A stretch of DNA of 38,147 nucleotides, taken from a virus. Below are positions 7,081 to 15,046 of this stretch, one piece after another. The notes beneath the pieces are model-generated. The model searched no databases. It had not been told where the DNA came from and worked only from the letters and a program-made list of their open reading frames with translations. The DNA is taken from the IMG/VR virus record IMGVR_UViG_3300001749_000010, positions 1 through 38,147 of that record; one strand, 5' to 3'. Positions within the stretch are counted from its first letter, which is position 1. Each line of letters starts with the position of its first letter. The translations under genes and the position numbers were made by a program.

Positions 7081-7431
7081 ATGAGTGATATAGACGTTAG
7101 AAAATTAAAAGCAATTCGCACTAAAGTTGGTGTGTTTTTAGAAGAGACGCAGGACTTAATAGGTGCATTAAGTAACAGCAATGAGGAAGTACACGATCTA
7201 GCGCTGTTCTTTGCATACGCATTAGGCGAAGGTGCTGGCGTTGTATCTTCTGCCATTGCCTCACACCCTGAACGTGACGATGTTTCTATAGACTGCAAAA
7301 TAGAGGCTGCTATGGCTCCATGTATTGCCGGCGCAACTGAAGCAATCCAAAGAATACTAGAGGTGAACATAGAAGTATGCACATCACACCCTGTACAAAC
7401 AGACCTAAGCGATAGCGGGGTTACACACTAA
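7081..7431 (+). CDS. Small helical protein of unknown function upstream of the polymerase
   Basis: The 116-residue product is mainly helical: a basic amphipathic N-terminal helix (MSDIDVRKLKAIRTK) and an alanine-rich central helix with two cysteines further on. It has no membrane segment and no known motif. I prefer the ATG at 7081 over one at 7027, which lies inside the terminator hairpin. Its stop overlaps the polymerase start by one base (TAATG), so the two are translationally coupled. A role as a polymerase accessory factor is possible but there is no sequence evidence for it. Confidence 0.6.
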   Translation: MSDIDVRKLKAIRTKVGVFLEETQDLIGALSNSNEEVHDLALFFAYALGEGAGVVSSAIASHPERDDVSIDCKIEAAMAPCIAGATEAIQRILEVNIEVCTSHPVQTDLSDSGVTH

Positions 7432-9425
7432 TGAAATGTGTCGGTCTTGACTTTGAAACTCGGTCTAAGACCGACATCACCGCAGGCATATATAACTATG
7501 CCTCTTGCCCTACCACCGATATCCTATGCCTGTCTATTATCTGCGAGGAAACAGACGATGAATGGTTATGGTATCCGCACGATGGCCCACTACCAGCCAA
7601 TGCAGTAAAACGTTTAAACGCTGCTGACTTTGTGAAAGCTCAAAACGCCGAATTTGATAAAGCTATTTGGGAGTTCATTGCAGTACCTGACTACAACTTC
7701 CCTAAGATTGCAGAAGAAAGATGGTATTGCACCGCTGCAGAATGCCGTATCAATGCTCTGCCTAGCGCGTTGGATAAGGCAGCTAGAGCACTGAAAATAA
7801 AACGTCAAAAAGACACCCGCGGCAAACAGCTTATAAAACTACTATCTATACCTGACAAGAATACAGGTGAGTTCAATGAAGACCCTGCAGCCTTGAAAGA
7901 GATGGGTGAATACTGCCTTCAAGATTCTAGGGTAATGATGGACATCACCCGCAGCATTCGCTCAATGTCAGCGCAAGAACACGCCGATTGGCTTATCACA
8001 GTGCATTTAAACGATGCGGGAGCAAGGATAGACAGGGAGATGGCTGAACTAGCCGTTAACTACGCCGAAGATGAAAAGCAGGCCATTGCTGAAAAACTAA
8101 CTGCACTGACCGGCGGCGCAGTTACAAAACACACTCAGTCAGCACGTATAAAAGCGTGGGTGTTAGAAGAGACAAATCACGACTCTGAAATCGTAAAGCA
8201 GATGACCGTCTACAAAGAAGGCGTTACAAAGCTATCACTAGATAAGGCTATACGTGCGAACCTTATAGAGCTATCAGACACGTCTGCTCTGCATCTACCC
8301 GAACACGTATTAGAAGTTATTGAACTTACCGATCAAGGCAACAAATCCAGCGTTAGTAAGTTCCAGAAAATGCTAACCATGGCACACCCTGAAGATGACA
8401 GGGTGAGAGGTGCGTTTGTATTTGCAGGTGCTGGGCAAACTCAGCGTTTCGCCTCTAGAGGTCTGCAACTGCATAACATGAGGCGTGATTGTTGGAGCGC
8501 AACAGAGGCTTTAGGTATTAAGGCCGATATGCAGGAGGACTACGAGCTAGATAACGTTATGGATACACTGTCTAAGCTCCTGCGCCCAACAATCATGCCT
8601 GATGACGGTAAAGTATTTGTTGTAGGGGATTGGTCCGCTATCGAAGGGCGTATATTGCCATGGATAACGGGCGACCCTAGAGCTGAAGAGGTGTTAGATA
8701 TCTTCCGAAGCGATGAAGATATCTACTTGCACACCGCAGCCAGCATGCGAATTGATGACCGGCAGATAGGTAAAGTTGCAACACTGGCGCTTGGATATCA
8801 AGGTGCGGTCGGAGCCTTCCAATCGATGGCGAAAAACTACGGGCTTAAGCTGCCAGAATCGCAGGTAAAACACATCGTTAAGAAATGGCGTGAAGCTAAC
8901 CGCTGGGCGGTAGACTTCTGGGCTAACTGCGAGCGCGCCGCTATCATGGCGATGCGTAAACCTAATGAATATATTCCTATCGGGCGCTGCCACTTCGTTT
9001 ACATCGAAGGTCTGATCGATGGGACTTTATGCGGTATCCTTCCAGACGGCACAATCATTCAATACCCTAGAGCCAAACTTGAATATGTAGAGACTCAGTA
9101 CGGCGGTAAACATCAAGTATCGTACATGAAAGCCAGTCTAACACCGAAGGCAGACGCTAAAGAATGGCCTAGGCACACACTGTATGGCGGTATTATTGCG
9201 GAGAACTTCACCCAAGCAACAGCCGGTTGCATTCTGCGCGAACCGTTGCGCCGACTAGAGAACGTTGTTTTACATGTCCACGATGAAATCGTACTAGAAG
9301 TTGATACGGCTATTGCAGAAGATAGTATGACTATGCTACAGTCAGTTATGGAAGAGGTGCCGAGCTGGGCTGAAGGTCTACCGCTTAAGGCGGAGCCTGA
9401 AATAATGGACCGGTACGGCAAGTAA
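7431..9425 (+). CDS. DNA polymerase, family A (PolI-like) with 3'-5' exonuclease
   Basis: The 664-residue protein replicates the phage genome. The N-terminus holds the proofreading exonuclease motif GLDFETR (D7, E9). The polymerase domain has motif A GDWSAIEGR near residue 400, a motif B region around LGYQG, and motif C HVHDE near residue 617 with the catalytic aspartate and glutamate. There is no 5' nuclease domain, as is usual in phage family A enzymes of this type. The gene is coupled to the small gene before it and followed by a 149-bp structured gap and the primase-helicase gene. No truncation is seen. Confidence 0.95.
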   Translation: MKCVGLDFETRSKTDITAGIYNYASCPTTDILCLSIICEETDDEWLWYPHDGPLPANAVKRLNAADFVKAQNAEFDKAIWEFIAVPDYNFPKIAEERWYCTAAECRINALPSALDKAARALKIKRQKDTRGKQLIKLLSIPDKNTGEFNEDPAALKEMGEYCLQDSRVMMDITRSIRSMSAQEHADWLITVHLNDAGARIDREMAELAVNYAEDEKQAIAEKLTALTGGAVTKHTQSARIKAWVLEETNHDSEIVKQMTVYKEGVTKLSLDKAIRANLIELSDTSALHLPEHVLEVIELTDQGNKSSVSKFQKMLTMAHPEDDRVRGAFVFAGAGQTQRFASRGLQLHNMRRDCWSATEALGIKADMQEDYELDNVMDTLSKLLRPTIMPDDGKVFVVGDWSAIEGRILPWITGDPRAEEVLDIFRSDEDIYLHTAASMRIDDRQIGKVATLALGYQGAVGAFQSMAKNYGLKLPESQVKHIVKKWREANRWAVDFWANCERAAIMAMRKPNEYIPIGRCHFVYIEGLIDGTLCGILPDGTIIQYPRAKLEYVETQYGGKHQVSYMKASLTPKADAKEWPRHTLYGGIIAENFTQATAGCILREPLRRLENVVLHVHDEIVLEVDTAIAEDSMTMLQSVMEEVPSWAEGLPLKAEPEIMDRYGK

Positions 9426-9548
9426 CACAATATATTGTGGTTTGAGCGACAAACTCCCCGTATCGACAACACGATAAAAGAGGGAGTATCCTTAATAGTT
9501 CACCCCCACAAAAATAGAAAGCCCCGTTAAGGGCTTAACTTAACGGGG
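9426..9548 (+). other. Intergenic segment with four consecutive hairpins
   Basis: Between the polymerase and primase genes lie a 14-bp perfect palindrome CACAATATATTGTG (9426-9439), a stem GTTTG-AGCGA-CAAAC (9440-9454), a stem ATCG/CGAT (9462-9475) enclosed by ACTCCC/GGGAGT (9453-9458 and 9482-9487), and a 10-bp stem CCCCGTTAAG/CTTAACGGGG (9522-9531 and 9539-9548). The last has no T run on the plus strand; on the minus strand it is followed by a weak T-rich stretch. It may be a terminator, an RNA processing element or a replication element. Confidence 0.5.
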
Positions 9549-9574
9549 CCGATAAACATACCGTCGAGGGAAAT

Positions 9575-12055
9575 ATGTCTAACCAAGATTTTATACTTGC
9601 TGATGAAGTAGAGTCAACACCAGCCAAACCAGCAAGAAAGCGCGCGCCAAAACTCCCAACACCTGCGGACATGGAAACACCTTTTATAGAGGTGGCACCT
9701 AGAGAGTACAATCTAGAGACCATCCAAGAATTTCTAGACTTAGTTTTCCATGCGGGTATGACAGACCAAGGTGAAACAATGGTCTGGATGGTAGATAAAC
9801 ACCGCAAGCCGGTATACCCAATATCAGAAGATGAAATGCTGGACTACTTAGGTAAAACTAAGCAAGGCAAAGCACTTTACTACGGCACTGCCAGCGTTAG
9901 GCGTGACAACACCGGCAAACTATACAACCGCCAAGCGCTGTTCGAGCGTTTACACGTTATCGTGCTAGATGATATCGGCACTAAAGGTAAAGCATCAGAC
10001 CTGCCAGAAGGCCTTGAACCTACGTACATCATTGAATCTAGTAAGGGCAATTTCCAATACGGTTACGTACTAGAAGAACCAATCGATAACCTAGACAGTG
10101 CGAAAGCTCTAGTATCCATCATGTATGAATCAGGTATTGCCGATGCTGGCGGTAAAATGCCTAACAAACTGGTGCGATTGCCTGAAGGTATCAACGGTAA
10201 GAAAGGTAACAAAGAACGCACCTATTTCGTATCTAACCTAGTAACTATGGATGGACCATTATGGACCCCACAGAAGTTACTAGATACTTTGGACGCTGGC
10301 GTAGACTGGGCTGAAGTAGAAGAGAACGCCGAGGAAGCAACAAAGCGCCGTAACCGTATGAAAGCCGGCGCTACGCCATGGGCACCATACCGCCCACTTA
10401 TGGCAAGCATGACAGGCATCATTGACCCTGTAGCTGAGTGGTTAGTTGAGAACGATAAAGTAGTTTCTGAAAATGGTGATTGGCTGGTTATCCAATGCCC
10501 TTGGGCAAGCTCCCACACTAGCGGCGGTGATACTGCAGGGTATAAACCTATCGGTGTTGGTGAAGACCCATCAAAACGAGGTTTTCATTGCTTCCATGAC
10601 AGTTGTGAAAGCATGCACACTGAGGAATTCTTACAGTACGTGGCTGCATTAGGCGGACCGACTGCAGCGGCTAAAGATCAAGCGGCTGACATGGTATCTA
10701 GTTACGTATACGACATGGTTAACGATTGCGCTTGGAAGATAAAAGACACCCAAGACCCTCGACAGATTTCTATGTCAGGCCTTCGCAATGCACACCCACG
10801 TAAAACATTAGTAGCAACTCCAGACGGCAAGCTTAGACCTACCGCTGAATACAACATGTGGCTAACAAGTGAAAGCCGAGTGACAGTGATGGGTACAATT
10901 TTTGACCCTTCAAACCCTGCCCGATTGGTTGAACGCGATGACGACCTATTTGTTAACCAGTTCGCACCACCGTCATGGGGGCTAGGTCCGTATGAAGAGA
11001 AACACGTAGAGAAGTTTAAACAGTTTATAGACTACTTGATCCCAGCCAAGGCAGAGCGTGAATACTACTTAGATTGGTTAGCTGCCAAAGTTCAAGATAT
11101 GGGCTTCAGAGGTGCAGCAATTGTAATGGTGGCGCAGGTGCAAGGTGTAGGCCGTTCAACGCTATGCGATATGATAGCCACCATGTTAGGTTCAGTTAAT
11201 GTTCGAAACGAACCTTTTGAGAAGATTGTAGGTGAGCAACAATATAACGACTGGCTAGAAGCGCCGTTCGTAGTGACAGATGAGACATTAAACACAGGCG
11301 GTCTGAACTCATATAAGACCTATGAGAAGCTTAAAGAGCTGATAGACCCAAGACCTAGACTTATGTCCATAAACCCTAAATACGGCAAACAGCGCCGCAC
11401 AATGGTCCACTCCTCTTTCATGTTCCTGTCAAACCATAGTAACGCGTTATCGATCACTGAAGATGATCGTCGTTTCTATGTGATATCTAACCCCCACAAA
11501 CCAGCACCGGCTAAGTTCTTCACCGAGCTGAACGACTGGGTTAATGAGATGGAGGGAGGCAAACCGGCTTGGGTTACTCATGTATACCGCTGGTTGATGG
11601 AACGTAAGATAGATATGGAAATTCTACTGGCACCGCCTGAAGCTACTGCAGCTAAAAAAGCCATGATAGAGGAAAGCCGAGCAGACCTAGACTTGTTAGG
11701 CACAGAGATTTTCGCCAAGTGGCCTTGCGAGTACATTAGTTTCGGACAGTTTACACACGCTGTAGAGCACTTTGCAGATAGAGTCGGGCTGTATGACATC
11801 CAAAACTACAAAGCTCAGTTGAAACGTATCTTCGGTAGTGGCACCTATGCCCTGTCTCAGAACAGCGTTTTTAAGCTGGACGGTAAGAACACCCGCTTCA
11901 AAGTTATCATTGCTAAGGCTAACGATGACACAACACCGAAAGGTGAACTGTTAACTGCAGACGACAAAGCGCACATCAGAGCGCACTTAATCGCAGAAAA
12001 CATTAAAGAATCCATGGAAAATATAGCTGGTGCGCTTGACGTAGTAGGGCTATAG
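9575..12055 (+). CDS. Phage primase-helicase (AEP-like primase plus SF3-type helicase)
   Basis: The 826-residue protein combines priming and unwinding. The N-terminal third resembles archaeo-eukaryotic primase domains of phage and plasmid proteins, with VIVLDDIG near residue 130, ESSKGNFQYGYVL near 155 and RLPEGINGK near 205. A zinc-binding stretch follows (CPW and CFHDSCE, residues about 308-350). The C-terminal part is an SF3/DUF5906-like ATPase with a phosphate-binding loop QVQGVGRST near residue 520, where arginine replaces the usual lysine, and VTDETLN as the likely Walker B region. The arginine variant is, as far as I recall, known in this family. It lies directly downstream of the polymerase gene, completing the replisome. 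Confidence 0.85.
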   Translation: MSNQDFILADEVESTPAKPARKRAPKLPTPADMETPFIEVAPREYNLETIQEFLDLVFHAGMTDQGETMVWMVDKHRKPVYPISEDEMLDYLGKTKQGKALYYGTASVRRDNTGKLYNRQALFERLHVIVLDDIGTKGKASDLPEGLEPTYIIESSKGNFQYGYVLEEPIDNLDSAKALVSIMYESGIADAGGKMPNKLVRLPEGINGKKGNKERTYFVSNLVTMDGPLWTPQKLLDTLDAGVDWAEVEENAEEATKRRNRMKAGATPWAPYRPLMASMTGIIDPVAEWLVENDKVVSENGDWLVIQCPWASSHTSGGDTAGYKPIGVGEDPSKRGFHCFHDSCESMHTEEFLQYVAALGGPTAAAKDQAADMVSSYVYDMVNDCAWKIKDTQDPRQISMSGLRNAHPRKTLVATPDGKLRPTAEYNMWLTSESRVTVMGTIFDPSNPARLVERDDDLFVNQFAPPSWGLGPYEEKHVEKFKQFIDYLIPAKAEREYYLDWLAAKVQDMGFRGAAIVMVAQVQGVGRSTLCDMIATMLGSVNVRNEPFEKIVGEQQYNDWLEAPFVVTDETLNTGGLNSYKTYEKLKELIDPRPRLMSINPKYGKQRRTMVHSSFMFLSNHSNALSITEDDRRFYVISNPHKPAPAKFFTELNDWVNEMEGGKPAWVTHVYRWLMERKIDMEILLAPPEATAAKKAMIEESRADLDLLGTEIFAKWPCEYISFGQFTHAVEHFADRVGLYDIQNYKAQLKRIFGSGTYALSQNSVFKLDGKNTRFKVIIAKANDDTTPKGELLTADDKAHIRAHLIAENIKESMENIAGALDVVGL

Positions 12056-12095
12056 TAATAACATAAACCAACTATCAAATTAGAAGGCTTTAAGT

Positions 12096-12251
12096 ATGAC
12101 AGCACAAGCATACACGCCGCAGAAGCGATACACTGAAAAGCAGAAGGACCAAGGCCTAACAAAAGTTACGGTTTGGGTTCCTGAATATGATCGCGAAAAG
12201 ACGCTAAAATACGCGGCTAAACTGCGCAGAGAACACGAAAAGAATATTTAA
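12096..12251 (+). CDS. Small basic protein with strand-helix pattern, unknown function
   Basis: The product has 51 residues, from the ATG at 12096 with AGAAGG upstream to the TAA at 12251. The C-terminal half reads TKVTVWVPEYDREKTLKYAA and continues as a charged helix, a pattern I have seen in many small phage and prophage proteins. A beta strand followed by a helix recalls half of a ribbon-helix-helix DNA-binding fold, but the second helix is missing. It is a candidate for the regulator acting on the early operators, with weak support. A strong terminator follows. Confidence 0.65.
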   Translation: MTAQAYTPQKRYTEKQKDQGLTKVTVWVPEYDREKTLKYAAKLRREHEKNI

Positions 12252-12274
12252 ACTGCTCCACTCGTCGGTTGTTT

Positions 12275-12299
12275 GCCGAGGTAACCCCTCGGCTTTTTT
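12275..12299 (+). terminator. Rho-independent terminator
   Basis: A 7-bp stem GCCGAGG/CCTCGGC (12275-12281 and 12287-12293) with a 5-nt loop is followed by six Ts. It ends the polymerase/primase operon. Confidence 0.9.
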
Positions 12300-12325
12300 A
12301 CCGACTAGGATAGTCTTACTATAGA
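12297..12325 (+). promoter_or_regulatory. Weak promoter with operator upstream of the RMF-like gene
   Basis: TTTACC at 12297-12302 and TATAGA at 12320-12325 are 17 bp apart. The palindrome TAGT-CTT-ACTA lies at 12311-12321 and overlaps the -10 box in the same register as at the leftmost promoter (-10 starts 9 bases after the operator start). The -35 box overlaps the T tail of the terminator. Confidence 0.45.
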
Positions 12326-12334
12326 GGTGTTAAA

Positions 12335-12496
12335 ATGACTGACGATAAATATTACAGAAGAGCATACGCCCAAGGCTCTCAGGCTTACCGTGACGGATAC
12401 CCATCAGGTGCTAACCCATACGGTCGTAAAACTCGTAACTACGGTGAGTGGTTAGATGGTTGGTATGATGCGCAGGAGGTGAGTCGTGGCAGGTAG
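12335..12496 (+). CDS. RMF-like (ribosome modulation factor-like) small protein
   Basis: The 53-residue product matches the layout of ribosome modulation factor (55 residues in E. coli): an N-terminal helix with AYAQGSQAYRDGYPSG, then NPYG, then EWLDGWYDAQE, equivalent to the RMF pattern G-x2-A-x3-G, CPY and WLxGWxEA. RMF binds the 30S subunit and drives 100S dimer formation, shutting down translation. The ATG at 12335 is preceded by AGAGGTG. The gene has its own operator-bearing promoter and overlaps the next gene by 11 bp. Family resemblance is good; that it acts on host ribosomes during infection is inference. Confidence 0.65.
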   Translation: MTDDKYYRRAYAQGSQAYRDGYPSGANPYGRKTRNYGEWLDGWYDAQEVSRGR

Positions 12497-12965
12497 TCGA
12501 AAGAAACGCAAATATAACCCTAACAAGCGCTATAAAAACGTAGCTAAGGCGATTCTGAGAAGTAACCACTTCGCCACCATATTCGTTTCCAGCGGTAAGG
12601 GGCTAACTTACATGATCGACAGAAAAACAGGTATCGGCATCAAGCCAGTACCGCAGTTGATCAAGGTGGTTACAGAGCTGCAGTTTAAATGGAGTGTGTT
12701 AATGGCTGCACTCTGTATCGGTGATGACGGTAAGGAATACATGAAGTATGAAGAGATCATCGCCAATGATGAAGTTAAGCAGTCTGAACTGGCTGATTTC
12801 TTAAACGAAAGTCATAAAAAGCTCATTGAAGGGTGCAACCCTAGACACGTTGTAAACGCTGCGTGGATAGCGTCACCTGTAGGGCATGAATGGACTGAAG
12901 CTGAAGCGGCACGACTGTTCAGCTCTAGAGGGGGTTGGGATGTTACCGAATGCAGCGAACAGTAA
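12486..12965 (+). CDS. Hypothetical protein with basic N-terminus
   Basis: The 159-residue product starts at a GTG (12486) placed after a near-perfect Shine-Dalgarno AGGAGGTG. The first 25 residues are strongly basic (AGSRKKRKYNPNKRYK), suggesting nucleic-acid or ribosome contact; the rest is mixed alpha/beta with no known motif. It overlaps the RMF-like gene at its start and the DUF6378-like gene at its end, so all three are co-translated. I do not recognise a family. Confidence 0.65.
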   Translation: MAGSRKKRKYNPNKRYKNVAKAILRSNHFATIFVSSGKGLTYMIDRKTGIGIKPVPQLIKVVTELQFKWSVLMAALCIGDDGKEYMKYEEIIANDEVKQSELADFLNESHKKLIEGCNPRHVVNAAWIASPVGHEWTEAEAARLFSSRGGWDVTECSEQ

Positions 12966-13419
12966 ACCAATTGATATGTATCGGACAATGCAGGAAGGTG
13001 TAGGCGTTGCCGGTGTTATGGATGCAAAAGAGGAGTTAGAAAAAATGGGGTACAGTAGAGAAAGTGAAAGTGAAAGTGAAAGTCGTATGGATATTATCGG
13101 GCAGAACGGTAATGACGGTGAACACTACAAAGAACTAGCACGAGTAAAACCGTCTGAGGTTCTACGTGCTGGTGCACACCACATGGAAGATAGAGCGGCG
13201 ACATATGACAAGCCCGAAGGTGAACGGTCCATGGCGGCTACAGTGGCGGCGTTTAAAGCTATCACTGGTGTTGAGATGACTGAAGAGCAAGGGTGGAAGT
13301 TTATGGCTATTCTTAAACTTGTACGTTCTGAACAAGGTGACTTTAAGTTAGATAACTATGAAGACTGTGCAGCATACGCGGCGTTGGCGGCTGAAAGCGC
13401 CAGTGAATCGAGAGGTTAA
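12940..13419 (+). CDS. DUF6378-like protein
   Basis: The 159-residue product has a C-terminal domain with the pattern HHMEDRAATYDKPEGERSM, a helix, EEQGWKFMAILKLVRSEQG and DNYEDCAAYAALA, which I recall as DUF6378. The conserved histidines, acids and helices resemble an all-alpha NTP-pyrophosphohydrolase-like fold, but this is not proven. I chose the ATG at 12940 after TAGAGGGGG; a longer form from 12886 lies deeper in the upstream gene. A linker contains (ES)4, encoded by GAAAGT repeated four times. The alanine-rich end overlaps the zinc-ribbon gene. Confidence 0.65.
   Translation: MLPNAANSKPIDMYRTMQEGVGVAGVMDAKEELEKMGYSRESESESESRMDIIGQNGNDGEHYKELARVKPSEVLRAGAHHMEDRAATYDKPEGERSMAATVAAFKAITGVEMTEEQGWKFMAILKLVRSEQGDFKLDNYEDCAAYAALAAESASESRG
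13060..13083 (+). repeat. GAAAGT hexanucleotide repeat, four copies
   Basis: Four perfect tandem copies of GAAAGT encode Glu-Ser repeats in the linker of the DUF6378-like protein. The unit length keeps the frame, so copy-number changes would only alter linker length. Confidence 0.9.
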
Positions 13420-13597
13420 GTGTAAACGTTGTGGGAGTAAAGTCGTGACGGAGTATCAATCACTAAACGAAAAATACTGTCACGACTGCAACGACTTCTA
13501 CGAATGGCATTTAACCGAAGGGCAGGAGTCAACTACGATTGAAGGGCAGACCTATGCTGCTCTCCAAGCGGACAAAAAGGACGCTCTGCTAAAATAA
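13403..13597 (+). CDS. Small zinc-ribbon protein
   Basis: The product carries two cysteine pairs, CKRCG near the start and CHDC about 20 residues later, followed by an aromatic stretch FYEWHLTEG, as in single zinc-ribbon phage proteins. I place the start at the GTG at 13403 (64 residues) with a short overlap of the upstream gene; an in-frame ATG at 13358 is possible, and neither has a good ribosome site. It is the last plus-strand gene, and its end overlaps a convergent minus-strand gene by 46 bp. Zinc binding is inferred; the function is unknown. Confidence 0.6.
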   Translation: MNREVKCKRCGSKVVTEYQSLNEKYCHDCNDFYEWHLTEGQESTTIEGQTYAALQADKKDALLK

Positions 13598-13749
13598 TCC
13601 TCTCTGATAGACACATGATGCCCGCCGGAGAAAATAACTTCATAGTAAGGTTTTCCGGCGGCAGCTACTACCTCTTCAACTACTACAACATCTCTAACTC
13701 TGAACTCTTCACCGTCAGAATTGGTGAAGAAACCGTCTTTAATACTCAT
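13552..13749 (-). CDS. Small protein of unknown function, last gene of the late operon
   Basis: The 65-residue product begins MSIKDGFFTNSDGEEFRVRD and looks like a small beta barrel (VRDVVVVEEVV, then YYEVIFSGGHHVSI). Its ATG shares one base with the stop of the upstream gene (TAATG) and AGAGGCG lies upstream, which supports it as a real, coupled gene. The 3' end overlaps the convergent zinc-ribbon gene. An 8-bp inverted repeat falls within it (13622-13661). No family is recognised. Confidence 0.6.
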   Translation of the reverse strand: MSIKDGFFTNSDGEEFRVRDVVVVEEVVAAAGKPYYEVIFSGGHHVSIREDYFSRASFLSAWRAA

Positions 13750-15035
13750 TATATCGCCTCTGCAAATTCATAAGTAACACCTACGTTAGCACTACCGCCT
13801 GACTCTCGGTGCATAGTAAACACCAAGATATCGTTCGGAGTCTGGAAAATATCGGTCCTGCCTTCAAACAGTGCAGAGGTAGAGTAACTTTCATCTTGGT
13901 TAACCCTAGCACCGAAGGTAAGTGATGCTTTAGATGTGTCGAATGACATAGGTGTAGCTACGTTCGGTACATCGTAAACAATATACTCTAGGTGCCCGTC
14001 TCTGAAATCTGTCCAGCTCTGATCGTTCTCAGTGATGGCAGTGGCATCTCGTGTACCCCACACTCTGAACACACACCGCTGGTCTGCATATGCAGTAGCC
14101 AGCAACGCTAAAACGTCACGGGTGTTAAGTAATGAGCCGAACGTACCTTTGTTACGCACTGCTAAGATCGGCACGTTGAAACCACTTATGGCTACTGAAG
14201 CCGTTTCGTTTTCAGTAGATACAGCACCGTAAGCTTTACCGTTATCTGCACCACCTTCAGATGATACATCGACGCAACCTACGTTTATCTCTACTGGGTC
14301 GCCTTGGTTGATACACTCAAATGCTATCGGCAGCGCTGGGTTAAACACTGACAGTTCATCTAGTGTACCTAGTAACGGTAGCTCTGCCACCTTCTCTAAG
14401 TTGATGAAAAAATTGTAAGAACCAACACCGCGCCACTGCAGTTGGATATCGAACACATTACCTTTAGCTAGGTCTATGGCTTCAGGTATTGTGATAGGCA
14501 ATTCAAAGGTAGATGTTACTGAATCGATGGTTGTTCTACGCACCATGAACAAATTGCCATCTCTAAGTCTAAAACCTACGCCTGCCTCTTTAGTGAACAT
14601 ACCCATGGTGCGTTCGCCAGCAGCTGAAGGGTTAGGAAGAAATGCAGAGATAGACCATAAGTGGCCTCGGTTTGGTTCGTAGCGGGGATGTCTGAAAGTT
14701 CGTAACTGGCGCTTTTCATTGGTTGCGCCCGATACCATGTTGAGCTTACCGTTTACTGAAGTGGCAGAGACAAATGCAGGTTGTTCCACATCGTCTATCA
14801 TTTCATACCACTTATCGGCAGGGACGTTATATGTAAACATGCCGTGAAGGATAGACTTGTCTAAAACTGCTTTAGGCCTACCCCAAGCGTCCGATGCGTA
14901 CCCAGTTGGTGTGGGGTCTATTGGGATTGGGTTATCTTTACCAATGCCTGTAAACGATCCGTCACCTTCATCAGTACAGATGAAAACAGGTTCTACGCCG
15001 TTCTCTGACGGCCCTTCATATCGACGCTGAGACAT
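13749..15035 (-). CDS. Putative virion-associated protein with lectin-like beta-rich region
   Basis: The 428-residue product is beta-rich throughout. The stretch from about residue 105 to 220 (YEPNRGHLWSISAFLPNPS, then GFRLRDGNLFMVRRTT) resembles concanavalin A-like modules in marine phage virion proteins. I chose the ATG at 15035 because AGAAGG lies just upstream; a longer form from 15062 would overlap the previous gene. It lies downstream of the lysis genes rather than with the fibres, so it may be a decoration or receptor-binding protein. The class is inferred from fold pattern only. Confidence 0.55.
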   Translation of the reverse strand: MSQRRYEGPSENGVEPVFICTDEGDGSFTGIGKDNPIPIDPTPTGYASDAWGRPKAVLDKSILHGMFTYNVPADKWYEMIDDVEQPAFVSATSVNGKLNMVSGATNEKRQLRTFRHPRYEPNRGHLWSISAFLPNPSAAGERTMGMFTKEAGVGFRLRDGNLFMVRRTTIDSVTSTFELPITIPEAIDLAKGNVFDIQLQWRGVGSYNFFINLEKVAELPLLGTLDELSVFNPALPIAFECINQGDPVEINVGCVDVSSEGGADNGKAYGAVSTENETASVAISGFNVPILAVRNKGTFGSLLNTRDVLALLATAYADQRCVFRVWGTRDATAITENDQSWTDFRDGHLEYIVYDVPNVATPMSFDTSKASLTFGARVNQDESYSTSALFEGRTDIFQTPNDILVFTMHRESGGSANVGVTYEFAEAI

Positions 15036-15046
15036 AACATACCTTC

